From positions 3,800,001 through 3,864,000 of the forward strand of contig NZ_CP097269.1 of NCBI RefSeq assembly GCF_028473645.1: a stretch of 64,000 nt of DNA, in the 5' to 3' direction. This document shows positions 17,592 to 26,940 of the stretch, piece after piece. The notes under the pieces are model-generated. The model was not told the origin of the DNA. It made no database searches and saw only the letters and a program-made list of their open reading frames with translations. Both the position numbers and the translations under genes were made by a program. Each line of letters opens with the position of its first letter. The stretch's first letter is position 1. Source of the DNA: Acidovorax sp. GBBC 1281 (GTDB taxonomy: Bacteria > Pseudomonadota > Gammaproteobacteria > Burkholderiales > Burkholderiaceae_C).

Positions 17592-17747
17592 GGAATGTCC
17601 TTTTTCCGCCGGTGCGGCGGCGCGTGATGGGGTGCAAACTGGGAAACGGCTTCGACGTTTATAGAAATGCCCCCTCCCGGGCCCTGTAGGACGGCGCTGC
17701 GACCTCGCACCGCCGGACCCCCTTTCAATTTTTTGCACAATGGCAGC

Positions 17748-18719
17748 ATGAATCGCAGAAACCTCCTTCTCTCGGCCGCCGCCCTCGCCACGGCGTTTGC
17801 ATCCCCGCTGGGCTACGCGCAGGATGCGCCGATCCGGCTGATCGTGCCCTACGCACCCGGGGGGCCGCTGGACGTCACGTCCCGCGCGCTGGCCGAGCGG
17901 GTGCGCGACACGCTGGGCACGGTGATCATCGACAACAAGGCGGGCGCGGGCGGCAACATTGGCGCCGATGCCGTCGCCAAGGCCGCGCCGGATGGCCTCA
18001 CCATCGGCCTGGCCGCCACGGCGACGCATGCCGTCAACCCTTGGCTCTACAGCCGCATGCCCTACGACGCGGCCAAGGACTTCGCCGGCATCACGCAGAT
18101 GGTGAGCGTGCCCAACGTGCTCGTCATCAATGCGGCCAAGGCGGCGGAACTCAAGATCAACACCGTGGCCGATTTGATCGCCTACGCCAAGGCCAACCCC
18201 GCCAAGCTGAACTACGGCAGCGGCGGCAACGGCAGCGCAGGCCACCTGGCCGGCGAAATGTTCAAGCAGCGCGCCGGCATCTACGCCCTGCACATTCCCT
18301 ACCGCGGTGCCAGTCCCGCGCAACTGGCGCTGCTGGCCGGCGAAGTGGACTTCAACATCGACAACCTGGCCGCCGCCGCGCCCAACATCCGCTCGGGCAA
18401 GCTCAAGGCGCTCGCAGTGACCTCGCCGCAGGCCAGCGCCATGCTGCCGGGCGTGCCCCCGCTGTCGGCCACGTTCAAGGGCTTTGCGATCGAGACGTGG
18501 TGGGGCCTCGTGGCGCCAGCCGGCACGCCCAAGCCCGTCATCGCCAAGCTGAACAAGGCCTTCGTCGCCGCGCTCAATGCGCCGGAGACCAAGACGCGCT
18601 TCGCAGCCCTCATGGCCGAGCCCGTGGGCACCACGCCCGAGCAGTTCGATGCCTTCATGGCGTCGGAGCGTGCCAAGTACCAGCAGGTGGTGAAGGCTTC
18701 CGGCGCGAAGGTCGACTGA
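17748..18719 (+). CDS. Bug-type tripartite tricarboxylate transporter receptor
   Basis: The 323-residue periplasmic receptor has a signal peptide (NLLLSAAALATAFASPLGYA) and the family signatures IRLIVPYAPGGPLDVTSRAL, NYGSGGNGSAGHLAGEMF and IPYRGASPAQLALLAGEVD. Bug proteins capture carboxylates or related small molecules; many are orphans without TctAB, as here. The ligand is not predictable. It is convergent with the AraC-type gene; a dispersed repeat lies between them. Confidence 0.92.
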   Translation: MNRRNLLLSAAALATAFASPLGYAQDAPIRLIVPYAPGGPLDVTSRALAERVRDTLGTVIIDNKAGAGGNIGADAVAKAAPDGLTIGLAATATHAVNPWLYSRMPYDAAKDFAGITQMVSVPNVLVINAAKAAELKINTVADLIAYAKANPAKLNYGSGGNGSAGHLAGEMFKQRAGIYALHIPYRGASPAQLALLAGEVDFNIDNLAAAAPNIRSGKLKALAVTSPQASAMLPGVPPLSATFKGFAIETWWGLVAPAGTPKPVIAKLNKAFVAALNAPETKTRFAALMAEPVGTTPEQFDAFMASERAKYQQVVKASGAKVD

Positions 18720-18786
18720 CCAGGCCAGGGCACGCAACCGCCCTTGGATCGAAACGGCCACCGGCGCATACCCATCGTGCTCCGGC

Positions 18787-18807
18787 AGCTATATTTTCAA
18801 TAGCAAA
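18787..18807 (+). repeat. dispersed short repeat, copy B (stem only)
   Basis: GCTAT-ATTTTCA-ATAGC plus AAA matches the stem of the other copies. The CTAG-containing flank is not preserved. It lies between two convergent gene ends, 6 bases before the AraC stop codon. Confidence 0.6.
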
Positions 18808-18812
18808 TCGTT

Positions 18813-19790
18813 TCAGGCGGCGGCGCGGAACTGCCGCCGGTAGGCGGAGGGCGCAATGCCCACCGCCGCCGAGAAATGCTGCCGCAGCGAGACGGCGGAG
18901 CCGAAGCCCGACGCCACGGCCACGGCATCGATCGACTGATCTCCCCCCTCCAGCAGGCGCTGCGCCAGCGCGATGCGCTGGTTCTGCAGCCATTGCCCCA
19001 CCGTGGTCCCGGTGGACTGGCGAAAGCGGCGCGTGAAGGTGCGCGGGCTCATCACGGCACGCTCGGCCAGCGCCTCCAGCGTGTGCGCCTCGTGCAGGTG
19101 TTCGCCCAGCCACTGCAGCAGCGGCGCAAGCCGATCCCCCCGCACCGAGGGCGCCACCGGCTGCTGGATGTACTGCGCCTGGCCGCCCTGCCGGTGCGGG
19201 GCCACCACCATGCGGCGCGCGGCGCAGTTGGCGGCCTCGGCACCATGCTGCTGGCGCAGCAGGTGCAGGCAGCAGTCGATGCCCGCTGCGGTGCCGGCTG
19301 AGGTCAGCACCGTGCCATTTTCCACATACAGCACCTCGGGCCGCAGCGCCACCTGCGGGTAGCGCTGCGCGAACGCCTGCGCCAGCGCCCAGTGGGTCGT
19401 GGCGGCGCGGCCGTCGAGCAGCCCCGCCTCGGCCAGCACGAACGCCCCCAGGCACAGACCCACGATGCGCGCGCCGCGGCGGTGCGCGGCCCGCAGCGCG
19501 GCCAGCAGCTCGGGGGGCGCGGGGGCCAGGTTCTCGTGCCAGGACGGCACCACGACGATCTGCGCGCGCCGCAGCACCGCAAGGCTGTGCGCCACGTCGA
19601 TGCCGAACCCGGCGGACGTGCGCATCGGGCCGGGCGCCACGCCGCACACGCGCAGCCGGTAGCGCGGTGCGCCTTGCGCCGTGCGGTCCTCGCCGAACAC
19701 CAGGCAGGGCACCGAAAGGTGAAAGGGGCTGATGCCGTCGAAGGCCACGACGGCCACGGTGTCGGGGGCGGGCTGGGAGATGCTGCGCAT
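18813..19790 (-). CDS. GlxA-type AraC-family transcription regulator
   Basis: The 325-residue protein has an N-terminal DJ-1/PfpI-like domain (about 10-190, with VVVPSWHENLAPAPP and VGLCLGAFVLAEAGLL). Its C-terminal AraC DNA-binding domain contains SPRTFTRRFRQSTGTTVGQW and AVASGFGSAVSLRQHF. It is divergent from the cysteine-hydrolase gene at 19912 (121-bp spacer), which it probably controls. A paralogous regulator/hydrolase pair lies at 28.2-30.2 kb. Confidence 0.9.
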   Translation of the reverse strand: MRSISQPAPDTVAVVAFDGISPFHLSVPCLVFGEDRTAQGAPRYRLRVCGVAPGPMRTSAGFGIDVAHSLAVLRRAQIVVVPSWHENLAPAPPELLAALRAAHRRGARIVGLCLGAFVLAEAGLLDGRAATTHWALAQAFAQRYPQVALRPEVLYVENGTVLTSAGTAAGIDCCLHLLRQQHGAEAANCAARRMVVAPHRQGGQAQYIQQPVAPSVRGDRLAPLLQWLGEHLHEAHTLEALAERAVMSPRTFTRRFRQSTGTTVGQWLQNQRIALAQRLLEGGDQSIDAVAVASGFGSAVSLRQHFSAAVGIAPSAYRRQFRAAA

Positions 19791-19911
19791 AATGGCCCGA
19801 TTCTATCGATCGGTTTCAATCCAGCCACTTTCAGCGATGGCGCAGAAGGCGAACAATCACCTCCGACCCTTTCGCCGCTTCAGGCAACCACCCTTCAAAA
19901 GGACTTCGAGA

Positions 19912-20550
19912 ATGCCCACCACCCCCACCCCTCCCCGCCGCGCCCTGGTCGTCATCGACGTGCAGAACGAGTACTTCGCGGGCGGCAACCTGCCCATCGA
20001 ATACCCCCCGGTGGCGGACACGCTGCCCAACATCGCCCGCGCCATGGACGCCGCACAGGCCGCCGGCGTGCCGGTGGTAGTGGTGCAGCACACCGCGCCC
20101 ACAGGCGCGCCCGTGTTCGACAAGGCCACGGACCGCTGGCAACTGCACCCGGAAGTGGCGCGCCGGCCTGCCGACCACCGCATCGAAAAACAGCTCGCCA
20201 GCGTCTTTGCGAACACCGACCTGGCCGACTGGCTGGCTGCCCGCGGCATCGATACGCTGACCGTGGTGGGCTACATGACGCACAACTGCGACGCCAGCAC
20301 GGTGTTCGAAGCGGCGCACCGGGGTTTGGCCGTGGAGTTCCTGAGCGATGCCAGCGGTGCCCTGCCTTATGCCAATGCGGCCGGCCGCGTGAGCGCCGAG
20401 GAAATCCACCGCGTGTTCAGCGTGGTGTTCCACAGCAACTTCGCGGCGGTGGCGACGACCCGGGGCTGGCTGGCGGCCGTGCAGGCCGGCCAGGCCCTGC
20501 CGAAGGGCGATGTGTATTCGTCGAACCAGCGCGGGCGCGAGGCCGCCTGA
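19912..20550 (+). CDS. isochorismatase-like cysteine hydrolase
   Basis: The 212-residue enzyme has the complete triad pattern: Asp in LVVIDVQNEYF, Lys in HRIEKQLASVFANTDL, and Cys in VVGYMTHNCDASTVFEAA preceded by a cis-peptide-type bond. The family hydrolyses isochorismate, nicotinamide, carbamoyl groups and other amides; the exact substrate is unknown. The start at 19912 was chosen because it gives a normal family length. It is divergent from a GlxA-type regulator. Confidence 0.88.
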   Translation: MPTTPTPPRRALVVIDVQNEYFAGGNLPIEYPPVADTLPNIARAMDAAQAAGVPVVVVQHTAPTGAPVFDKATDRWQLHPEVARRPADHRIEKQLASVFANTDLADWLAARGIDTLTVVGYMTHNCDASTVFEAAHRGLAVEFLSDASGALPYANAAGRVSAEEIHRVFSVVFHSNFAAVATTRGWLAAVQAGQALPKGDVYSSNQRGREAA

Positions 20551-20613
20551 ACAGTAGCGCAGTAGCGGCGAACACCGACCTGTCGGCGCTCCCTGCGGAG
20601 CGCGGGGGGTTGT

Positions 20614-21123
20614 TCAGGGCCAGAAGGGCCCGAGCCGCTCGATGCGCTGCGACTGCACGGTGGCCAGGCGGGCGGGCTCGACGCGCCCCGGTGCGATCTC
20701 GGCCAGGGGCTGCAGCACGAAGGCCCGCTCGCCCATGCGCGGATGGGGCACGGTGAGTTCCGAGGTGTCGATGCGCTCGTCGCCGTACAAAAGCACGTCC
20801 AGGTCCAGCGTGCGCGGCGCGTTGCGGTAGGGGCGCTCGCGGCCGGCCGCCTGCTCGATGGCCTGCAGAGCATGCAGCAGGTCGATGGCGGCCAGCGGGG
20901 TGGCCAGTTCGGCCACGGCATTCCAGTAGTCCGGGCCACCGGCATCCACCGGTGCGCTGCGGTACAGCGACGACACCCGCAGCAAACGGCTGCCGGGCCA
21001 TTGCGCCATCGCATCGAGCGCGCCGAGCAGCGCTGCCCGCGCATCGCCCAGGTTGGCGCCCAGACCGATCCAGGCAGAGACCGGGGTGCCGGGGCCGCCC
21101 GCGGGAAAGTACACCGCCGCCAT
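20614..21123 (-). CDS. folK: 2-amino-4-hydroxy-6-hydroxymethyldihydropteridine pyrophosphokinase
   Basis: The 169-residue protein (from ATG 21123) carries HPPK features: SAWIGLGANLGDARAALLGA at the start and the signature RNAPRTLDLDVLLYG. It transfers pyrophosphate from ATP to the pterin in folate synthesis. It follows pcnB on the minus strand. A TTG at 21144 overlapping the pcnB stop would add seven residues and is an alternative coupled start. Confidence 0.94.
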   Translation of the reverse strand: MAAVYFPAGGPGTPVSAWIGLGANLGDARAALLGALDAMAQWPGSRLLRVSSLYRSAPVDAGGPDYWNAVAELATPLAAIDLLHALQAIEQAAGRERPYRNAPRTLDLDVLLYGDERIDTSELTVPHPRMGERAFVLQPLAEIAPGRVEPARLATVQSQRIERLGPFWP

Positions 21124-21140
21124 GCCGTGCCCCGCCCCGT

Positions 21141-22805
21141 TCAATCGCCCGAAGGGCCGGACGAGGCCGCGGGGGCCGCGCCCTCGCCGCCACCACCGCC
21201 CGAAGGCTTGCGGCGGCGCCGGCGGCGCTTCTTGGGGGCGGCCTGGCCGTCGCCGGCCGGGTCTTCGCCGCCATCGTGTTCATGGTCCTGGCCGTCCTGC
21301 CCTTCCTGATCGCCGCGGGAGGGGGCTGCGGCCGGGCGGCCCTCGCCAGGGGAGGCGGCAGCGCCGTCCGCCTCCGCCGCAGGCCGGGGCACGCGGCGCA
21401 CGACGGGCTGGGCCTTGCGCTGGCGGGACTTCTGCTCTTCGCGGGCCTGGTCGATCATGTCGTCGCGGCGCATGTCGTCGGCGTGCTGGAACTCCTGCCA
21501 CCATTCGGCCAGCGCCTCCTCGACCTCGCCCACATCGGCGCGCAGGCGCATGAAGTCGAAGCCGGCGCGAAAGCGTGCCTGGGCCACCATGCTGTAGGGC
21601 GTGGAGCCCACGCGCTTGTCGAAACGCGGCTGCATGACCCAGATCTCGCGCATGTCGGCGGCCAGCTTGCCGCGGCCCGACACGTCGCCGATGCGCCGCT
21701 CGAACACGTCGTCGATGGCGTCCTGCAGCGCGGGAAACGGCTGCTCGCGCTGCGCGATGCGCCGGTCCCAGCCGGTCTTCACGTCCTGCCACAGCACGCA
21801 GGCCAGCAGGAAGCTCGGCGCCACGGGCTTGCCCTCGCCCACGCGGCGGTCGGTGTCGGCCAGGGCGGCGCTCACGAAGGAGGAGTCGGCGCGCTCGACC
21901 ACCACGTCCAGCAGCGGGTAGATGCCGGTCGCCATGTCCAGCTTCTTGAGCTGCGCGATCGTGGCCAGCGCGTGGCCCGTCTGCAGCAGCTTGAGCATTT
22001 CGTCGAACATGCGGCTTTGCGGCACGTCGGCCAGCAGCGCCTGCGACTCGATCAGCGGGCCCGCCGTCTTGGGCTCGATGGTGAATCCCAGGCCCGCGAG
22101 CTTGGCCGAGAAACGCACGGCGCGGATGATGCGCACCGGGTCTTCGCGGTAGCGCGTGGCCGGGTCGCCGATCATGCGCAGCAGCTTTTTCTTCGCGTCC
22201 TGGATGCCCTTGTGGTAGTCCACCACGACCTGCGTTTCGGGGTCGTAGTACATCGCGTTGACGGTGAAGTCGCGGCGCGTGGCGTCTTCGTCCTGCGGGC
22301 CCCAGACGTTGTCGCGCAGCACGCGGCCGCTGGCGTCCACGGCGTGCTGCATGCCCACCAGCTGCTGTTTGCTGGTCTTTTCGTTGCCGCTCACCTGCTG
22401 CTCGATGGCGGTGTTGTCCAGGTAGGCACGGAAGGTGGAGACCTCGATCACCTCGTGCTCGCGGCCGCGGCCGTGCACCACGTGCACGATGCGAAAGCGC
22501 TTGCCGATGATGAAGGCGCGGCGGAACAGGCCCTTGACCTGCTCGGGCGTGGCGTTGGTGGCTACGTCGAAGTCCTTGGGCCGCAGGCCCAGCAGCAGGT
22601 CGCGCACGGCGCCGCCCACGATGTAGGCCTCATAGCCCGCCGCCTTGAGCGTGCGCACCACGTCGGCCGCGCGGCGGTCCACCAGTTCGGGGTTGATGCC
22701 GTGCACCGAGGCAGGCACTTCCTCGCGCTTGCCGAAGCGGTTCTTTCCGCGGCCGGCGCCGGGGGCGCCCTTGCCCAGCAGTTTGTCGATGAACTTCTTG
22801 ATCAT
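21141..22805 (-). CDS. pcnB: poly(A) polymerase I
   Basis: The 554-residue nucleotidyltransferase shows YIVGGAVRDLLLGLRPKDFD followed by VATNATPEQV, the class II polymerase motif with catalytic Asp pair. RRDFTVNAMYYDP and RYREDPVRIIRAVRFSAKL also match PcnB/CCA enzymes. The long basic C-terminal tail (KKRRRRRRKPSGGGG) is typical of PcnB and not of CCA-adding enzymes. It adds 3' oligo(A) tails that promote RNA decay. The ATG overlaps the upstream HAD gene stop (22802-22805). Confidence 0.94.
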   Translation of the reverse strand: MIKKFIDKLLGKGAPGAGRGKNRFGKREEVPASVHGINPELVDRRAADVVRTLKAAGYEAYIVGGAVRDLLLGLRPKDFDVATNATPEQVKGLFRRAFIIGKRFRIVHVVHGRGREHEVIEVSTFRAYLDNTAIEQQVSGNEKTSKQQLVGMQHAVDASGRVLRDNVWGPQDEDATRRDFTVNAMYYDPETQVVVDYHKGIQDAKKKLLRMIGDPATRYREDPVRIIRAVRFSAKLAGLGFTIEPKTAGPLIESQALLADVPQSRMFDEMLKLLQTGHALATIAQLKKLDMATGIYPLLDVVVERADSSFVSAALADTDRRVGEGKPVAPSFLLACVLWQDVKTGWDRRIAQREQPFPALQDAIDDVFERRIGDVSGRGKLAADMREIWVMQPRFDKRVGSTPYSMVAQARFRAGFDFMRLRADVGEVEEALAEWWQEFQHADDMRRDDMIDQAREEQKSRQRKAQPVVRRVPRPAAEADGAAASPGEGRPAAAPSRGDQEGQDGQDHEHDGGEDPAGDGQAAPKKRRRRRRKPSGGGGGEGAAPAASSGPSGD

Positions 22806-23503
22806 GGTTGGGTGGGAAAGAGATCCAATATGCGCCAGCCACGCTGCTGCGCGAGCGCCCGCAGGCGGGGGTCGGGGTTGGTGGCCACCGGGTGATCGAC
22901 GGTTTCGAGCAGCGGCACGTCGTTCATGGAGTCGCTGTAGAACGTGCTCTCCACGCCGCTCCAGGCCAGGCCGCGCGCCGCCAGCCATTCTTCCATGCGC
23001 CGCACCTTGCCTTCGCGCATGGTCGGCGTGCCCTCGATGGCGCCGGTGTACCAGCCCTGCGCGTCGCGCGCAAGGCCCATGGAGAGCAGCTCGTCCACGC
23101 CCAGCGCCTGGGCGATGGGGCCGGTCACGAACTCGTTGGTGGCCGTGATGATGACCACCTGGTCGCCCGCCGCCTGGTGCTGGCGCACCAACTCCAGCGC
23201 CTGCGGATGGATGGCGGGCCCGATCACCTCGCGCATGAACTGCGCATGCGCCGCTGCGGCGGCCTCGGGCCCGCGCTGGCGCACGGCCTCGATGGCGAAG
23301 CGCACGTAGTCGTGCACGTTCAGCGTGCCGGCCTGGTAATGGGCGTAGAACTCGTCGTTTCGGCGGCCGAACTCCACCGGGTCGTTCCAGCCAATGCGGA
23401 TGGTGAACTCGCCCCACTCGTAGTCGGAGTCGAGCGGCAGCAGCGTGTGGTCGAGGTCGAACAGGGCCAGCCGAGGGCGTTGCGCCGGGGGTTCAGGGTT
23501 CAT
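22802..23503 (-). CDS. HAD-IB family phosphatase (SerB-like)
   Basis: The 233-residue hydrolase has motif [13 protein letters not shown] with the nucleophilic Asp, motif [13 protein letters not shown], and motif [18 protein letters not shown]. These place it in HAD subfamily IB, near phosphoserine phosphatase but annotated only as HAD-IB. Start and stop overlap with pcnB (ATGA) shows co-translation. The substrate is unknown; the genes on either side belong to RNA and replication housekeeping. Confidence 0.9.
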   Translation of the reverse strand: MNPEPPAQRPRLALFDLDHTLLPLDSDYEWGEFTIRIGWNDPVEFGRRNDEFYAHYQAGTLNVHDYVRFAIEAVRQRGPEAAAAAHAQFMREVIGPAIHPQALELVRQHQAAGDQVVIITATNEFVTGPIAQALGVDELLSMGLARDAQGWYTGAIEGTPTMREGKVRRMEEWLAARGLAWSGVESTFYSDSMNDVPLLETVDHPVATNPDPRLRALAQQRGWRILDLFPTQP

Positions 23504-23564
23504 GCGGTGTGGGGTGTGGAAAAAGGGGGCGGGCGGAGGGAGGCAAAGCCGGCAGCGTGCGCCG

Positions 23565-24263
23565 CTATTCGGACTCCAGCATGGCCCGCAGCAGGGGAAT
23601 GGTGATGGCGCGCTGGGTGCGCAGGGCGAAGCTGTCCAACTGGTCCAGCAACTGCATGAGGCTGCCCAGATCGCGCGAGAAGCGCTTGAGCATGTAGTCC
23701 ATCACATCGTCGCCCAGGAAGATACCGCGCGCGTCGGCCTCCTGGCGCAGCACCGCGCGGCGCTCGGCCTCGCCCAGCAGGTGCAGCTGAAAGATGTGGC
23801 CCCAGCCCAGGCGGCTGCGCAGGTCGTCGCGCAGCGGCAGGTCGGCCGGCGGCGTCTGGCCGGCAGCCAGCACCCAGCGGGGCTCGCCCACGGCGGGGCT
23901 GATGGCATTGACGAACCAGTTGAAGGCGGCGGCCTGCTGGGCCGTGTTGTACAGGTGCACCTCGTCCAGCAGCACGGCGGACCAGCGGTCGTCGAACGCC
24001 GTCGGCTCGGCCACCGAGGCATCGAGCCAGCCGACCGAGGCGCCCTGCTCGCGCAGCGCCTCACGCACGGCCTCCAGCAGGTGGGTCTTGCCGCTGCCCG
24101 ACTCGCCCCAGAGGTAGGTGGGCACCGGCGAGCGCAGCACCTCGACGGCGCCATCGCCCACGGCCAGCCGCAGGTGCTGCAGGGCCGCCTCGTTGGTGCC
24201 GGCGAAGAACCGGGACAGCGTGGGCCCGGTGGCCAGGCCGATGTCGAGCGCGAGCTGCTTCAT
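23565..24263 (-). CDS. hda: DnaA regulatory inactivator Hda
   Basis: The 232-residue AAA+ protein starts MKQLALDI, whose QLALDI matches the beta-clamp-binding motif of Hda. Walker A is [11 protein letters not shown] and Walker [12 protein letters not shown]. The C-terminal part ends with a helix bundle ([20 protein letters not shown]). With the clamp it stimulates ATP hydrolysis by DnaA to prevent re-initiation. It is first in a minus-strand run hda - HAD - pcnB - folK, and divergent from purM. Confidence 0.93.
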   Translation of the reverse strand: MKQLALDIGLATGPTLSRFFAGTNEAALQHLRLAVGDGAVEVLRSPVPTYLWGESGSGKTHLLEAVREALREQGASVGWLDASVAEPTAFDDRWSAVLLDEVHLYNTAQQAAAFNWFVNAISPAVGEPRWVLAAGQTPPADLPLRDDLRSRLGWGHIFQLHLLGEAERRAVLRQEADARGIFLGDDVMDYMLKRFSRDLGSLMQLLDQLDSFALRTQRAITIPLLRAMLESE

Positions 24264-24584
24264 GCGCCGTGCCCCGGCACGGCGGCCCGCACGCGCCGCG
24301 CACCCGGACCGCAGCGGCAGGCGCGGTGCGGGACGAAGGGCGGCAGTGGGGGGCGAGGCGGCATGGAAGTGGGAATGGCAAAGGGCCGGATGGCAGGGCG
24401 CGCGGGACACGCCGGCGCGAATTTTAGTCTGCCGCGGCGACCCGTCCGGCCACGGCGCCACGGGCCACCCGCGGCCACGCCATCCGCCGGCCCGCGGGGG
24501 CATTGGCGGGCCAGGCGGGCGGGGCCTTTAAAATCCGCCGCTCCAGCCCGCCGCGCGGGCCCACCAGCACTCACGAACCCTTCC
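24264..24584. promoter_or_regulatory. divergent promoter region of hda and purM
   Basis: The 321-bp spacer holds no convincing gene. An AT island TTTAAAAT at 24528-24535 fits a -10 box for purM. The AATTTTAG segment near 24421 gives CTAAAATT on the minus strand and could serve hda. Both stand out from very G+C-rich surroundings. Confidence 0.45.
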
Positions 24585-25658
24585 ATGAGCTCCTCCGACT
24601 CCTCCACCCCCATCTCCTACAAAGACGCTGGCGTCGACATCGATGCCGGCGACGCGCTGGTCGAGCGCATCAAGCCGCTCGCCAAGAAGACCATGCGCGA
24701 GGGCGTGCTGGCCGGCATCGGCGGTTTCGGCGCCCTGTTCGAGGTGCCCAAGCGCTACCAGGAGCCGGTGCTGGTGAGCGGCACGGACGGCGTGGGCACC
24801 AAGCTCAAGCTGGCCTTCGAATGGAACATGCACGACACCGTGGGCATCGACCTGGTGGCCATGAGCGTGAACGACGTGCTGGTGCAGGGTGCCGAGCCGC
24901 TGTTCTTCCTCGACTACTTCGCCTGCGGCAAGCTGGACGTGGACACGGCCGCGGCCGTGGTGGGCGGCATCGCCCGGGGCTGCGAGCTGTCGGGCTGCGC
25001 CCTGATCGGCGGCGAGACGGCCGAAATGCCCGGCATGTACCCCGCCGGCGAGTACGACCTGGCCGGCTTTGCGGTCGGTGCGGTCGAAAAATCCAAGATC
25101 CTCACCGGCAAGACCGTGGCGGCCGGCGACGTGGTGCTGGGCCTGGCCTCGGCCGGCGTGCATTCCAACGGCTTCAGCCTGGTGCGCAAGTGCATCGAGC
25201 GGGCCGGCGATTCGGCCCCCGCCACGCTGGACGGCAAGCCGTTCAAGCAAGCCGTCATGGAACCCACGCGCCTTTACGTGAAGAACGTGCTGGCCGCGCT
25301 GGCCAAGCACCCCGCGCCGCAGGATGCGGCATCGGCCGGTGGCATCAAGGCCCTGGCCCACATCACGGGCGGCGGCCTGCTGGAGAACATCCCGCGCGTG
25401 CTGCCCGAGGGCCTGGCCGCCCACCTGAAAGCCGGCAGCTGGCCGCAGACCGAGCTGTTCGCCTGGCTGCAGAAGACGGCCGGCATCGACGACATCGAGA
25501 TGAACCGCACCTTCAACAACGGCATCGGCATGGTGGTGGTGGTCTCGGCGTCCGAGGCCGAAGCCACGGCCGCCACGCTGCGCTCGCTGGGCGAGACGGT
25601 CTACACGATCGGCACCATCGCCGAGCGCGGCGACGGCGCGCCCGTGGTGGTGGGCTGA
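24585..25658 (+). CDS. purM: phosphoribosylformylglycinamidine cyclo-ligase
   Basis: The 357-residue enzyme closes the imidazole ring to make AIR in purine synthesis using ATP. Hallmarks are [67 protein letters not shown] and [12 protein letters not shown]. Family length is normal. It is followed after 25 bp by an AI-2E-type transporter gene, an arrangement I recall from related genomes in which purM, the exporter and hda lie together. Confidence 0.96.
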   Translation: MSSSDSSTPISYKDAGVDIDAGDALVERIKPLAKKTMREGVLAGIGGFGALFEVPKRYQEPVLVSGTDGVGTKLKLAFEWNMHDTVGIDLVAMSVNDVLVQGAEPLFFLDYFACGKLDVDTAAAVVGGIARGCELSGCALIGGETAEMPGMYPAGEYDLAGFAVGAVEKSKILTGKTVAAGDVVLGLASAGVHSNGFSLVRKCIERAGDSAPATLDGKPFKQAVMEPTRLYVKNVLAALAKHPAPQDAASAGGIKALAHITGGGLLENIPRVLPEGLAAHLKAGSWPQTELFAWLQKTAGIDDIEMNRTFNNGIGMVVVVSASEAEATAATLRSLGETVYTIGTIAERGDGAPVVVG

Positions 25659-25683
25659 CCCCCTCAGCCGCACCCCGCCGCCC

Positions 25684-26862
25684 ATGATGGAGCCGCTCGC
25701 ACCGCACGACGTTCCGCCCTCCGCCGCCGGCCCCGTGCGGGCGGCCCCCACGGCGCCCGGCGCGGCCGGTGCCGGCGTGCCTGCGGGCACCGCGGCAGTG
25801 GCCCCGCCCCCGCCGACCTTCGCCGCCACGCCCCCCGCCCGGCCCCGCGGCGTGGTCACGGCCAGCTACGTGCTCATGGCCGCGGCCCTGCTGCTGGTGA
25901 TGTGGCAGGGCCTGCTGCCCGGCCTGCTGTGCGCCTGCCTGGGGTTTCTGCTCACGCGCTGGCTGGCGCCGCGGCTGGCCTGGCCGCCGGGGCGCAGCGT
26001 GCACCGGCCGTCCGGCAGCGGCGCCACGGCGGGCCAGGTGATCGCGGCGGCCGTGGTCATGCTGGCGCCGCTTTCGCTCATCGTGCTGGCGGCCTCGCAT
26101 TCGCGCAGCTACATCGTCGAGGCGCCGCAGCAGTACCGCGAACTGCTCGACTTTCTCGCCCGCACGGTGCTGGAGCTGCGCCTCAAGCTGCCGCCCGACA
26201 TCGCCTCGCACCTGCCCGAAGGCGCGGTGGAGATCCAGCGCACCATCGCCGGCTACCTGGGCGCCAAGGCGGGCGCGCTGGCCATGGCCGGCCGCGCGTG
26301 GCTCAGCGGCCTGCTGCATGCCTACGTGGGCCTGCTGATCGGGGCCCTGGCGGCCGTGCGCACGCTGGACGGGCCCCGCGGGCCGCTGGCCGAGGCGCTC
26401 TCCGCGCGCATCACCTGGTTCGGCGAGGCCTTCCGCCAGATCGTGGCGGCGCAGTTCTGGATCGCGGCGTTCAACACGCTGTTGACGGCGATCTTCCTGC
26501 TGGGCGTGCTGCCGCTGTGGGGCATGCAGTTGCCGTACACGCCCGCGCTGATCACGCTCACCTTCCTGGCGGGGCTGGTGCCGATCGTCGGCAACCTGCT
26601 GTGCAACGCGGTCATCACCATCGTGGGGCTGTCGGTGTCGCCGGCCGCGGCCATCGCCTGCCTGGCGTTCCTGATCCTGATCCACAAGGCCGAATACGTC
26701 ATCAACGCCAAGGTGGTCGGCCAGCGCACCCACATGGGCGTGTGGGAACTGCTGGCGGTGATGTTCGTGGCCGAAGCGGTGTTCGGCCCTGCCGGGCTGG
26801 TGGCAGCGCCGCTGTTCTACGCGTACCTCAAGAAGGAACTGCAGGCAGCGCAGCTGGTGTGA
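25684..26862 (+). CDS. AI-2E family transporter (PerM-like)
   Basis: The 392-residue membrane protein has an N-terminal Pro/Ala-rich cytoplasmic extension of about 60 residues. Paired hydrophobic spans follow, then an amphipathic stretch (PPDIASHLPEGAVEIQR), and then the family-typical C-terminal spans (LITLTFLAGLVPIVGNLLCN and GVWELLAVMFVAEAVFGPAG). Members act as exporters or Na+/H+ antiporters; an autoinducer-2 role cannot be assumed. It is probably co-transcribed with purM. Confidence 0.88.
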   Translation: MMEPLAPHDVPPSAAGPVRAAPTAPGAAGAGVPAGTAAVAPPPPTFAATPPARPRGVVTASYVLMAAALLLVMWQGLLPGLLCACLGFLLTRWLAPRLAWPPGRSVHRPSGSGATAGQVIAAAVVMLAPLSLIVLAASHSRSYIVEAPQQYRELLDFLARTVLELRLKLPPDIASHLPEGAVEIQRTIAGYLGAKAGALAMAGRAWLSGLLHAYVGLLIGALAAVRTLDGPRGPLAEALSARITWFGEAFRQIVAAQFWIAAFNTLLTAIFLLGVLPLWGMQLPYTPALITLTFLAGLVPIVGNLLCNAVITIVGLSVSPAAAIACLAFLILIHKAEYVINAKVVGQRTHMGVWELLAVMFVAEAVFGPAGLVAAPLFYAYLKKELQAAQLV

Positions 26863-26880
26863 CCGGCCGACCGGATGGCA

Positions 26881-26923
26881 TTTGCTACCAAAAATATAGC
26901 AAAACAACCAATAAGTTCTAGGG
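26881..26923 (+). repeat. dispersed short repeat, copy C
   Basis: TTTGCTACCAAAAATATAGC continues as AAAACAACCAATAAGTTCTA then GGG. The stem GCTA...TAGC is followed by the CTAGGG end. AGCAAAACAACCAAT differs at one base from copy E inside pbpC. It lies between convergent gene ends and may act as a weak terminator. Confidence 0.75.
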
Positions 26924-26940
26924 CATGAGGCCCTTTTGGC